Assembly (NCBI GenBank): GCA_037969395.1
Contig: JBBKXJ010000250.1
Span: 1-16,164 of the forward strand
Reading direction: 5' to 3'
DNA length: 16,164 nt
Source of the DNA: JBBKXJ01 sp037969395
GTDB taxonomy: Bacteria; Pseudomonadota; Gammaproteobacteria; Pseudomonadales; JAUIET01
Shown one piece after another: positions 1-7,364 of this stretch. The translations under genes and the position numbers were made by a program. The notes under the pieces were generated by a model that saw nothing but the letters and a program-made list of their open reading frames with translations, was not told where the DNA came from and did not search any database. Position 1 is the stretch's first letter, and each line of letters begins with the position of its first letter.

Positions 1-2
1 TC

Positions 3-617
3 GGAAACGTACTTGCGCTAATGCAGGACAACCTTAAGCGGCTGCTGGCGTATTCATCCATTGCACATATGGGTTATCTGTTGATTGCGCTGCTGGCTGT
101 CGCTCATTTACAGGACTCACACTTCGCGATTGAAACGGCGCTGGTCTATCTTGCCGCCTATGTACTGATGACACTCACCGCCTTCGGCGTGATCACCGTA
201 TTGTCGAATGCCTCGGTTGGCGACGATGCACAAACCAGCGAACAGTATCGTGGCTTGTTCTGGCGCCGACCGCTGCCGGCGGTCTGCCTGGCGGTCGCAC
301 TGCTGTCATTGATGGGCTTACCGTTAACCCTTGGCTTTATCGGCAAATTCTATTTGTTCGCCGCCGGGCTGCAGGGCGGGATGTGGGTTTTACTGTGGGG
401 GCTGATTATCGGCAGCGCGATCAGCGTTTACTACTATATCCGCGTTATCTACGTGATGTCATTGCCCGAGCAGGAAGAGATTTACCCGCACCCGCGAATT
501 TCGCTGCCGGACCTCTCGCTGGTGACATTGCTAGCAGCGGCCGTGGTGGTCATCGGTGTATACCCAACGCCCTTTATTGACGTGGTGCGCCAGTTGATCG
601 AAGGCTTTGTGCAGTAA
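3..617 (+). CDS. nuoN: NADH-quinone oxidoreductase subunit N, C-terminal part (5' truncated by window edge)
   Basis: This is the C-terminal portion of NuoN, an antiporter-like proton-pumping membrane subunit of respiratory complex I. The reading frame is open from base 3, so the gene begins outside the window; the ATG at 21 is an internal methionine. The stretch around QDNLKRLLAYSSIAHMGYLL is the hallmark lysine-containing broken-helix region of NuoN/MrpD-type subunits. Several hydrophobic segments follow, including a GLPLTLGFIGKFYLF motif and a GSAISVYYYIRVIY helix, both typical of the last third of NuoN. About 205 residues are visible of a family length near 480. NuoN is usually the last gene of the nuo operon, which fits here because the next gene is on the opposite strand. 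No clear terminator follows it in 618-775. Confidence 0.95.
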   Translation, partial: GNVLALMQDNLKRLLAYSSIAHMGYLLIALLAVAHLQDSHFAIETALVYLAAYVLMTLTAFGVITVLSNASVGDDAQTSEQYRGLFWRRPLPAVCLAVALLSLMGLPLTLGFIGKFYLFAAGLQGGMWVLLWGLIIGSAISVYYYIRVIYVMSLPEQEEIYPHPRISLPDLSLVTLLAAAVVVIGVYPTPFIDVVRQLIEGFVQ

Positions 618-775
618 TTTACGTATCTCCACGACGTCGATAGTGCTTGTGTCAGCCGCCCATCGCGAGCAAACATTGCATGCGGTTTCATGAAAAAATG
701 CTGAATTCTCTTGCCGATAGCGCCGCGCCAACTGCGCTGACTCAGCCGCGTGACGCCTATCTGCTTAAGGCGCCT

Positions 776-1792
776 TTATTCCGCTAGTTCAATACCACGC
801 AGCAAGCGGCCCAGTATATCGGCACCGGTAATGACCCGTTTTTCCTGCGCTGTCCATACCAGCACAACATCCTGTTTGATCACTTTGTCATCGAGGGTGC
901 CGGTGTCGCGCTTGAGCTTGAGTATCAGATCACCCAGCGGCGTATCCGCAGTGTTGACAACGATAGGTTGGTGACAATAGTGATAGAAATCCGCGTTATC
1001 GCCCTCAAAAAAAACGGCGCGTAAAAAGCCGTCGGCATCTAGCACGAGATGCGGTGTGCCACTCTCATCAACCAGAATCACCCATTTCTTACCCGACGCC
1101 TGCACCCGGTGCAGAAACGGGTCGTCCCGTTCGCTGCGGTATGCAGGCGCCACTGGCAGGCCGGTTTTGGTTGGTAGCGTGATAATACTGGCTTCGCTCA
1201 CGCGCGTACCCTCGCGCGAAGCCGAGATATCGTCGATCTCCAGAAAGTTGAGTGCACCCTTACCCTCGATAAAATCGACCTCCGAAAGTTCGGATGCTAC
1301 GTGTCGAGCGATGATGCTACGAATAATGTGCTCACGCATAAATTCAATGCGCTCCTTGCCTAACCACCAGTCCAAAAACTTAGCTGACGGTTTAGCGACA
1401 ACATAGAACAGAATTTGATAAAAGCGCAGCAGGGGTGCAAATAGTGACGCCATTCGCAATGCATTGCGGGAGAAATAGGCCTGCGGCAAAATCTCGCCGC
1501 CAAAGGTGATCAGAATGGTTGAGAACAAAAAGGCCGAGTAGCCAGCCATTACCGAATCGGAGAGCAGCGTCAACAGAACATTGATGCTGACATTACCCCA
1601 CAGTATGGTGGTTAGGAGGAAGTTGGAGTCCTTGCGCATCACAAGAACTTTTTTAGCCGCCTTATTGCCGTTCTCTACTTCGACCTCCAGCCGAAGCCGA
1701 CTCAAGCTGAAGAATGCCAGGTTAAGACCCGAGAACATCGCTGACTGCATCAGGCAAAGGCAGATACCCGCCCAGGTGAATATATTGGCCAT
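776..1792 (-). CDS. DUF21 (CNNM-type) transmembrane protein with degenerate CBS region
   Basis: The protein has 338 residues if it starts at the ATG at 1792. The N-terminal half is a CNNM/DUF21 membrane domain: the first helix carries QSAMFSGLNLAFFSLSRLRL, followed by a RKDSNFLLTTILWGN loop-helix and the GGEILPQAYFSRNALRMAS segment that matches the family's conserved GE-(I/L)-(I/L)-P motif. The C-terminal half resembles a CBS-pair region. I see no CorC/HlyC C-terminal domain. CNNM proteins are linked to magnesium or other divalent cation transport, but this short subgroup is not functionally defined, so transport is an inference. An in-frame GTG at 1864 would add 24 residues. I prefer 1792 because homology-like sequence begins there, and because a -10-like TATAGT (1878-1873, minus strand) would place transcription start close to that GTG. 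No good ribosome-binding site is seen for either start. Confidence 0.85.
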   Translation of the reverse strand: MANIFTWAGICLCLMQSAMFSGLNLAFFSLSRLRLEVEVENGNKAAKKVLVMRKDSNFLLTTILWGNVSINVLLTLLSDSVMAGYSAFLFSTILITFGGEILPQAYFSRNALRMASLFAPLLRFYQILFYVVAKPSAKFLDWWLGKERIEFMREHIIRSIIARHVASELSEVDFIEGKGALNFLEIDDISASREGTRVSEASIITLPTKTGLPVAPAYRSERDDPFLHRVQASGKKWVILVDESGTPHLVLDADGFLRAVFFEGDNADFYHYCHQPIVVNTADTPLGDLILKLKRDTGTLDDKVIKQDVVLVWTAQEKRVITGADILGRLLRGIELAE

Positions 1793-1832
1793 GCTGAAAA
1801 CCGCTATTGCTTCGATGTGATATGTAGTTCTA

Positions 1833-1853
1833 CTTGCTGGCGACGCCAGCAAG
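1833..1853. repeat. Perfect short hairpin upstream of the DUF21 gene
   Basis: CTTGCTGGC (1833-1841) and GCCAGCAAG (1845-1853) are perfect inverted copies separated by only GAC. If translation starts at the ATG at 1792, this 9-bp hairpin lies in the mRNA leader about 40 nt before the start codon. If the upstream GTG is used instead, it falls inside the first codons. No T-run follows on either strand, so it is not a simple terminator. Confidence 0.6.
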
Positions 1854-1928
1854 CACTGACACACTAGTTTAGACTATATCAAGCAAACCTTGCGCCTTCG
1901 CACTGACGACCGGGTCAATGCACTACAC

Positions 1929-1989
1929 AAAAAGAAAAAAAGGGGGCAAATCCTGGTGAGCCTGGGCTGCGCTCGGCGCACCAGGATTT
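1929..1989 (-). terminator. Rho-independent terminator of the buf/DUF255 transcription unit
   Basis: Read on the minus strand, AAATCCTGGTG and CACCAGGATTT (plus-strand 1979-1989 and 1948-1958) form a perfect 11-bp stem, lengthened by an AGGG/CCCT outer helix across a small internal loop. It is followed by CCCCC and then a tract of seven T, one C and five T (plus-strand A-run 1929-1941). It begins about 20 bp after the stop codon of the DUF255 gene. No comparable structure was found between bufA, bufB, bufC and that gene. Confidence 0.88.
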
Positions 1990-2009
1990 AACCCTTTAAA
2001 TTTGTGCTG

Positions 2010-4304
2010 TCACAAAACGAAGTTCAAGGTTGCTGGCTGCAAACACGTGCTGTCATTACAGGCCTGCAAGCGCAGTTCGACGATCGTCGGTTTACTGTGA
2101 GCCACTTCCGCCCTGACCGCAAAATCACCTCGCAATACGGCCAATCCGTTTTTCATACTGACAGCTTGAGGATACTGCACCGAGCGCAGCTGCGCGTCTT
2201 TCTGCGCAACAGTGACGGCTGTTGCAATAAGATCCTCGGCTGTTTGCGCCGCATTAATATGCCAGCCGGCAGCGATATGCACGCCAATCGTTAGTTCGGA
2301 TATGCCGGCGGTGCTGGTAGTGCTTGCTGTCGCGCGTACTATGCCGCCCGCGGCGTACTGCATCGGCTGCCACTCGCCCGCTTGCAATTCCGACCAGGCG
2401 AGCAAGGCCGACAGCACAGCGTTTGGGGCCTGGTCAGCCAGCGGTCGAAACACCTTGAACAATTGCTCTGCCTTGTTGTGCCACTGTAGATCGCCGCTAC
2501 GGCGATACAGCCGCAGCAGGTTTTGTAACGCAATCGCGTTCGGTGCCGGTAGTGCGGCATCGGTCAGCTCGCGTGTATTGCTGATCAGTGGCCCTTGGTG
2601 ATCCTTGCCGCTGTTCAGGTATGACCCATCGGCGTCAAGAAACAGTTGCTCCTGCTGCTGTTGAAGTTGCAGCGCACGGTCCAGCCAGTGCTGCGTTTGG
2701 GTTAGATCGTACAGCGCCAGCAGCGCGTCGATTAGATAGACATAGTCTTCCAGTTTGGCGGCAACCGACACCTTGCCGTCCACCAGTATGCGCTGCAACC
2801 CGTGTTCGCCCATCATATGTTGCCATAATTCAGTAGCCGCTTTCTCCGCCGCGTGCGTGTAACGGTGATCGCTTAAGCGCTGCCCCGCTTCGGCCAGCGT
2901 GCGTATCATCATGGCGTTCCAGGCGGTGATAATTTTTTCGTCGCGCAGCGGATGCTGGCGTTGCTCGCGCAGCCGATAAAGCTTGTCTTTCACTGCCTTT
3001 AGCCAGCTGTGCATCTCTCGCGCGGACATCCCGTCGCGTTCGGCAAAACTCTCTATCGACTGCGGTAAATGCAGAATATTGTGACCTTCAAAATTGCCGG
3101 TTGTACGCATGCCGTACAATGAGATAAAGCGCCGAGCATCGTCACTGCTGAGACTTTTGTTGATCTCGTCGACAGTCCAGACGAAAAAAACGCCCTCCCC
3201 GTCCTCGCTGTCAGCGTCGGTGGCGGAGTAGAACAAACCGTCGGGGGATTGCATATCGCGTAATACATAGTCGCAAGTCTCCCGACTAATGCGGGCAAAA
3301 TCTCCCCGCCCCAGTAATTCGCCTGCCCAGGCGTATACGCGCGCCAGGTAGGCCTGGTTATACAACATTTTTTCGAAGTGCGGCACCAGCCAGTCGGCGT
3401 CGGTCGAGTAACGATGAAAGCCGCCGCCGAGCTGGTCATAAATACCACCGCGCGCCATATGATCCAGCGTCGTTAGCAATGCTGTTTTCAACTCGTTTGC
3501 TGGCAGCCCCTCCTTTACACTGACGGCATATTGGTTGAGCATAAACAGCAGCTGTGCTTCCTGTGGAAATTTTGGCGCGCCGCGCGTGCCACCGCGTTGT
3601 TTATCTTGCTGTGCGAGAATCGTAGCCAGCGCCACCCGCAGTTGCCGGGCAGTGATCGATTGCTGCCCCGGAGCAAACGCATTCATGGCGTGCAATTGCG
3701 CCGTCACTTTTTCTGCATTGGCGATCAGGCCCGCCCTATTATCACGCCAGACATTCTTAACCTGCTCCAACAGGGCTTTAAACTGCTGGGGCGGGTAATA
3801 GGTGCCGGCAAAAAATGGCTTGCCCGCGCCGGTCAGAAAGCTGGACATGGGCCAGCCACCGCGGCCGCTGAGCAGTTGCACTGCGTTCATATAGATGGCG
3901 TCAATGTCTGGCTGTTCCTCGCGGTCGACCTTGATGCTAATGAAATGTTTGTTCAGCAGCGTGGCGATATCCACGTTGTCGAAACTTTCCTCTTCCATTA
4001 CGTGGCACCAGTGGCAGGTGGAATAGCCGATCGACAAAAACACCGGTTTATTCTGCTCACGCGCCGCACTAAACGCAGCCTCACCCCACGGGTACCAGTC
4101 CACCGGATTGTGGGCATGCTGCTGCAGATAGGGCGAGCTCTCTTGCGCCAAACGGTTAGTGTATAAGGGCTTGCCATTGGTATCGATATGCTGTGTGCGC
4201 ACAGTGGTATCTCCAAAGCCTGGCGTGCTGTTTAACGAGCCTGGAACCAGGCAGGTGACCAGCAAAACACACGCACACTTGTGCCAATGCGTTCCTGTAA
4301 TCAT
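2010..4304 (-). CDS. Exported DUF255 (YyaL/SSP411-like) thioredoxin-fold protein with C-terminal DsbD-alpha-like domain
   Basis: This 764-residue protein has a probable signal peptide (hydrophobic segment about residues 10-22, likely cleavage before residue 35). A DUF255 thioredoxin-like domain follows (about 47-210) with the family signatures LAQESSPYLQQHAHNPVDWY and STCHWCHVME, the CHWC pair being C97/C100. Next is an (alpha/alpha)-barrel-like region resembling N-acylglucosamine 2-epimerase/glycosidase folds (about 220-650), with GGGFHRYSTDADWLVPHFEK and DADSEDGEG. The last 110 residues look like the N-terminal domain of DsbD: GWHIN near 680-684 and a terminal LQACNDSTCLQP with C749/C754. 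Cytosolic YyaL homologues normally lack both the export signal and this tail. The start is 67 nt after the bufC stop with no terminator between, so it is probably the last gene of the buf unit. A periplasmic thiol-redox role is inferred; the family's reaction is not established. Confidence 0.85.
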   Translation of the reverse strand: MITGTHWHKCACVLLVTCLVPGSLNSTPGFGDTTVRTQHIDTNGKPLYTNRLAQESSPYLQQHAHNPVDWYPWGEAAFSAAREQNKPVFLSIGYSTCHWCHVMEEESFDNVDIATLLNKHFISIKVDREEQPDIDAIYMNAVQLLSGRGGWPMSSFLTGAGKPFFAGTYYPPQQFKALLEQVKNVWRDNRAGLIANAEKVTAQLHAMNAFAPGQQSITARQLRVALATILAQQDKQRGGTRGAPKFPQEAQLLFMLNQYAVSVKEGLPANELKTALLTTLDHMARGGIYDQLGGGFHRYSTDADWLVPHFEKMLYNQAYLARVYAWAGELLGRGDFARISRETCDYVLRDMQSPDGLFYSATDADSEDGEGVFFVWTVDEINKSLSSDDARRFISLYGMRTTGNFEGHNILHLPQSIESFAERDGMSAREMHSWLKAVKDKLYRLREQRQHPLRDEKIITAWNAMMIRTLAEAGQRLSDHRYTHAAEKAATELWQHMMGEHGLQRILVDGKVSVAAKLEDYVYLIDALLALYDLTQTQHWLDRALQLQQQQEQLFLDADGSYLNSGKDHQGPLISNTRELTDAALPAPNAIALQNLLRLYRRSGDLQWHNKAEQLFKVFRPLADQAPNAVLSALLAWSELQAGEWQPMQYAAGGIVRATASTTSTAGISELTIGVHIAAGWHINAAQTAEDLIATAVTVAQKDAQLRSVQYPQAVSMKNGLAVLRGDFAVRAEVAHSKPTIVELRLQACNDSTCLQPATLNFVL

Positions 4305-4371
4305 CTTATTATGAGCGGCCCGTAGAGGGTAGTCTTGTACCGGCCGATACCATACAGGAAGCGCCGCCAGC

Positions 4372-5205
4372 TCACGTTGTCACACCACAGAACAACCCCT
4401 GCGAGGCCCAATCACGAAACCAGTCGCCCAGTGAACTCTGCAGCTGTTCGACGTTGGCTTGCTGGTGGGCTGCGCAGGCTGCCAGAGCCGCCTCCAGCGG
4501 TTCCCCGGCTAGCAGCTGCGATAACAAAGCAAAGCGCAGCGGGTCGAGATCGAGCCGCCACACGGTATAGTCGCAACGGTACACCAGCGCATGGGTTTTA
4601 CCAGCCGCCGGTACATCCGCCTGCCGATTCTCCTTAACCGCCGTCATGTAATCGTTGACGGGGTAGTCCAATGTCAGCAGGCGCAGCGCCGGGCTCAGCT
4701 GCAGCCGCAGATCGCCCCACTGCGCTTCGGCAACCGCAAAGATCGCCTCAATCGCTATACGCTGTACGTGTCGTTCGTCGAACACCTCTTCCATCGCCCG
4801 CTCTACTGTGGCCACAGACGCCGCGAACTGTCGCTGGGGAATCTCTTCGGCCTCCTCCAGCAGGAACTGAGGGAAGCGCTGACTGAGTCGATTCAGATTG
4901 TAATTGGCCGAAGGGTAACGCGTCAGGTAGTCTTGCGCGGCCTTGCTGAACAGTTCCTCGCCCAGCAGATGGCACAGCGTTGGGTATTCATCTGCCATTA
5001 TCTCCAGCAGGCGAAGCAAATACATATCGGCATACACCGACATGCGCTCAAGCGCACTCTGCCGTTGCGAGGGCAGCACAACCCGCTCCAGATCGGTTAA
5101 TTGCTGCTGCTGTTCGGTAAGCCCGGCCTGCACGCCAGCGGGATGCATCACCAGAGCCAGCATCCAGCGTTCGATGCCGTCCAGCGCTGCATCTTCACGC
5201 GCCAT
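4372..5205 (-). CDS. bufC: BufC/HvfC-type protein (DUF2063 N-terminal domain), bufferin maturation partner
   Basis: The product is about 277 residues. The N-terminal part (residues 10-105 from the chosen start) has the HvfC/BufC N-terminal domain pattern (older name DUF2063): RQSALERMSVYADMYLLRLL, then EYPTLCHLLGEELFSKAAQDYL and a YPSANYNLNRLSQRFPQFL segment. The C-terminal half is the variable partner region seen in this family. In MbnC, HvfC and BufC, such proteins bind the MNIO enzyme and help present the precursor peptide. The ATG at 5205 is chosen because domain similarity starts there and an AGGGG ribosome-binding site lies a few bases upstream. The gene overlaps the end of bufB by 11 bp, indicating translational coupling. 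An in-frame extension upstream to 5361 lies inside bufB and is not supported. Confidence 0.9.
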   Translation of the reverse strand: MAREDAALDGIERWMLALVMHPAGVQAGLTEQQQQLTDLERVVLPSQRQSALERMSVYADMYLLRLLEIMADEYPTLCHLLGEELFSKAAQDYLTRYPSANYNLNRLSQRFPQFLLEEAEEIPQRQFAASVATVERAMEEVFDERHVQRIAIEAIFAVAEAQWGDLRLQLSPALRLLTLDYPVNDYMTAVKENRQADVPAAGKTHALVYRCDYTVWRLDLDPLRFALLSQLLAGEPLEAALAACAAHQQANVEQLQSSLGDWFRDWASQGLFCGVTT

Positions 5206-6070
5206 GCTGGCGCCCCTGCAATTGGTTGGGCCCTGGCTCGGTCGATCGCTGAAACTGTTTGGCTTTGAGCGCTTCTGCGTGGACGACGTCGAAGCCGGGA
5301 ATTTCGGCGTCCCATTCCAGTAATGTGGCGCGGCCGCCGCTGCGTTGGTACACAGCGGCATAGAGTTCCCACACCGGATCGATCACCGGGCCGATATGGC
5401 TGTCGATGCAGTGCGTACCGTGGTCTGTATGTCCTGCGAGATGGAACTGCACGACCCGGTCATAGGGAATCCCTTCGAGATAAGCCCAGCGATCAAGATC
5501 GTGGTTGCGGCAGCTGACGTAGACGTTGTTGACGTCGAGAAGCAACCCGCAGTCTGCTTCCTCGGCCATGCGTGCCAGGAATTCCTGCTCGGCCATGCTG
5601 GACGCCGCGAAGGTCAGGTAGGTGGATGGATTCTCCAGAATCAGCGGCTGTTCAAGAAAATCCTGAACGATACGGATGCGCTCGACTACAAATGCCAGCG
5701 TCTCTTCGTTGTATGGCACCGGATAGAGGTCATGACCGTTGCGTCCGGCTACACCGGTCCAGCACACATGGTCGCCCAGCCAGGCGGCGTTGACCCGCGT
5801 GGCCAGCGCCTTGAGCTTACGCAGATAATCGAAATCGATAGGATCGGTGCTGCCAATGGACAGTGCCACGCCGTGCATTGCAATCGGGTAGCGTTCCGCT
5901 ATCTGGTCGAGCACATACAACGGTCGCCCTTCGGTTTCCATAAAGTTCTCGGACACGATCTCAAACCAGTCCACCGTGGGCCAGTGTTCGAGTATGTGAT
6001 TGAAGTGGACCGGGCGCAGTCCTACCCCAAGCCCTAGATCGGGAAATTGCCAGCGATTATTCACGGCCAT
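5195..6070 (-). CDS. bufB: MNIO family bufferin maturase (DUF692, BufB)
   Basis: This 291-residue DUF692 protein belongs to the multinuclear non-haem iron-dependent oxidative enzymes (MbnB, TglH, BufB). It has a TIM-barrel-type sequence with the expected metal-ligand motifs: MHGVALSIG (H66), LGDHVCW (D100/H101), ILENPSTY (E146), LLLDVNNVYVS (D179/N181), VQFHLAGH (H210/H214), then H225 and LLEWD (E252/D254). Family members oxidatively modify cysteines of a small precursor, and BufB acts on bufferin cysteines. The adjacent cysteine-repeat peptide BufA is the obvious substrate and BufC, overlapping its 3' end, the partner. The start at 6070 gives a full-length protein; the ribosome-binding site (GGGTAAG) is weak. 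The 154-bp gap to bufA carries a probable extra promoter. The family assignment is firm; the exact modification is inferred. Confidence 0.95.
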   Translation of the reverse strand: MAVNNRWQFPDLGLGVGLRPVHFNHILEHWPTVDWFEIVSENFMETEGRPLYVLDQIAERYPIAMHGVALSIGSTDPIDFDYLRKLKALATRVNAAWLGDHVCWTGVAGRNGHDLYPVPYNEETLAFVVERIRIVQDFLEQPLILENPSTYLTFAASSMAEQEFLARMAEEADCGLLLDVNNVYVSCRNHDLDRWAYLEGIPYDRVVQFHLAGHTDHGTHCIDSHIGPVIDPVWELYAAVYQRSGGRATLLEWDAEIPGFDVVHAEALKAKQFQRSTEPGPNQLQGRQHGA

Positions 6071-6162
6071 GTCTTACCCGCACATTCAATTTTAAACGTA
6101 CCGGCGAGTAAAATTCGAGACTAATACACCCATCCCAACCCGCAAGCCGGTAACTGAATATT

Positions 6163-6191
6163 ACTATTGCCTGACTGCAAGGGGGTGTCAA
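6163..6191 (-). promoter_or_regulatory. Sigma-70-like promoter between bufA and bufB
   Basis: On the minus strand there is a perfect -35 hexamer TTGACA (plus-strand 6186-6191), a 17-bp spacer and a -10-like AATAGT (plus-strand 6163-6168, four of six consensus bases). Transcription would start near 6156 and leave a leader of roughly 85 nt before the bufB ATG at 6070. This would let bufB, bufC and the DUF255 gene be transcribed independently of bufA. It is predicted from sequence only. Confidence 0.45.
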
Positions 6192-6224
6192 CCGCCGGTG
6201 CGGCCAGGCGCTAGAAACCTTGCG

Positions 6225-6482
6225 TTACTTATGGTCGTCCGGAACCGGAACCTTGCAACCGCCGTGGCCCTTGCAGGAATTCTTACCGGCGCAGCCATTA
6301 TCGCCGCTCTTGCATCCGCCCTGCCCTTTACACTCGTTTTGGCCCTTGCAATCGTGCTTGCCGCCACCTTCATCGCCTGCCTGCGCTTCGGCGATGAAAG
6401 CACCCTGGATGCTTGCACCGGCGAGTAGACCACCGATGGATGCCGCTACCATTTTGTTGAAACTACGACGCTTGGTTTTCAT
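6225..6482 (-). CDS. bufA: BufA2-type bufferin precursor peptide (periplasmic metallophore)
   Basis: This 85-residue precursor has an export signal (residues 1-35): a basic KTKRRSFNK start, a hydrophobic AASIGGLLAGASIQGAF core and an AEAQA cleavage site. The RRSFNK sequence loosely resembles a twin-arginine motif, although bufferins are generally described as exported precursors. The mature part is glycine- and lysine-rich with six cysteines, C45, C51, C57, C64, C70 and C76, in two CxxxxxCxxxxxC blocks: DCKGQNECKGQGGCK and GCAGKNSCKGHGGCK. This is the BufA2 pattern. In bufferins the MNIO enzyme modifies cysteines to bind copper and perhaps other metals. An AGGAG ribosome-binding site sits six bases before the ATG. 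Next to it are the maturase and partner genes; no DoxX-type bufD is present in the window. Confidence 0.92.
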   Translation of the reverse strand: MKTKRRSFNKMVAASIGGLLAGASIQGAFIAEAQAGDEGGGKHDCKGQNECKGQGGCKSGDNGCAGKNSCKGHGGCKVPVPDDHK

Positions 6483-6769
6483 GCCAGTCTCCTGTTATCT
6501 GTGATTTTCTTTTAGTTCTTCGTACAGGTGAGCACATGAAACTAACACCGTTTGCCGGCAGTTGCGGTAATCGGAAATCGCAAACTCACCTAAACGAGTT
6601 CGACCCTTAACCAGACAGGCCGTTCCGTGCAGCGGCCATGTTTGGTAATTATTGTATATTTTATATTGCCGCGTTTCTGACTCTGTTTTATCCACTCACG
6701 CTGTCCTCGCAACAGGTTGGAGGTGAATGTGGAGCGGTTACGTCGGAAAACGTTTACTCTGGATTAACC
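6483..6769 (-). other. Leader/intergenic region between the Lrp-type gene and bufA
   Basis: This 287-bp gap has an AT-rich patch (6643-6667) that gives several -10-like hexamers on the minus strand (TATAAA, TACAAT), but none has a convincing -35 at the right distance. A short GGCCG/CGGCC inverted repeat lies at 6618-6637. A 66-codon open frame (6495-6695, minus) shows no family-like or protein-like features and is not called. The AGGAG preceding bufA is at 6489-6493. No terminator for the upstream Lrp-type gene was recognised. Confidence 0.4.
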
Positions 6770-7255
6770 CTATTTTAGATCCAATAGATGCCTCAGGCTC
6801 AGCTCAATCGGCAGCGACGTATCAAACTTTAACTGGCGCAAAGCAATATTAGATTTCACCTGCGCGATATGTGGCATAGCGAATAGAAACTCTTCCAGAA
6901 AGCGGTCCAGCGATTCGATATTTTCGGTGACGACTCGAAGAATAAAGTCAGCATCACCGGTGGTTGCAAAACATTCGAGCACCTCTGAACGCTGCCTTAT
7001 CGCTTTCTCAAAAGTGGTGGTGCTTTCCTTTAAGTGGCGCGCCAGGGTCACATGCACAAAAGCACACAGGTTCAGATTCGTTTTGGCACGGTCCAACAGT
7101 GCTCGATACCCGGTGATCACCCCATTTTCTTCCAGCGCCCGGACTCGCCGCCAGCAGGCGGCGGTTGAAATGCCAACCTGCTCGGCCAGGCGCTGATTGC
7201 TAAGACGCCCGTCGCTCTGTAACGCTTGTAAAATACGCAGATCGATCTTGTCCAT
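6770..7255 (-). CDS. Lrp/AsnC family transcriptional regulator
   Basis: This 161-residue protein has the standard Lrp/AsnC layout. An N-terminal winged helix-turn-helix (residues 1-60) carries DLRILQALQSDGRLSNQRLA, then VGISTAACWRRVRALEENGV and ITGYRALLD. A linker leads to the RAM ligand-binding domain (about 66-140) with HVTLARH, FATTGDADFILRV and VKSNIALRQLK. Length and motifs are complete. It is transcribed away from the fused indolepyruvate oxidoreductase gene across a 159-bp region, an arrangement common for Lrp-type regulators of amino-acid catabolic genes. I infer that it responds to an amino acid and controls its neighbour. The ATG at 7255 lacks a clear ribosome-binding site. Confidence 0.95.
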   Translation of the reverse strand: MDKIDLRILQALQSDGRLSNQRLAEQVGISTAACWRRVRALEENGVITGYRALLDRAKTNLNLCAFVHVTLARHLKESTTTFEKAIRQRSEVLECFATTGDADFILRVVTENIESLDRFLEEFLFAMPHIAQVKSNIALRQLKFDTSLPIELSLRHLLDLK

Positions 7256-7364
7256 AATTTATCGATATTGGCCCGACATGAAACAATATTACGTAAAATC
7301 GGCAAATAAAGAAATAATAGTCCAATCCGGTGCTTAGGTCGGAGTAATTCAGATAACACCTTTC

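Noticed and set aside
767..776. AAGGCGCCTT palindrome near the DUF21 stop codon as a terminator between convergent genes
   Set aside because: There is no loop or T-run for a working terminator; it is only a short palindrome.
3531..4166. 211-codon open frame on the plus strand inside the DUF255 gene
   Set aside because: Antisense shadow of a region encoding the conserved thioredoxin-like domain, including the CHWC motif.
5206..5361. Upstream in-frame extension of bufC by 52 codons
   Set aside because: It would overlap bufB by 167 bp with low-complexity, non-family sequence; the ATG at 5205 has a ribosome-binding site and starts the conserved domain.
6198..6428. Hydrophobic 76-codon open frame opposite bufA, resembling a small membrane protein
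   Set aside because: It lies antisense to the well-supported bufA gene; its hydrophobicity is the complement of the Gly/Lys/Cys codons there, and it has no ribosome-binding site.
6495..6695. 66-codon open frame upstream of bufA (minus strand)
   Set aside because: No recognisable motifs, no ribosome-binding site, and it reads through the AT-rich and repeat-containing leader; likely chance.
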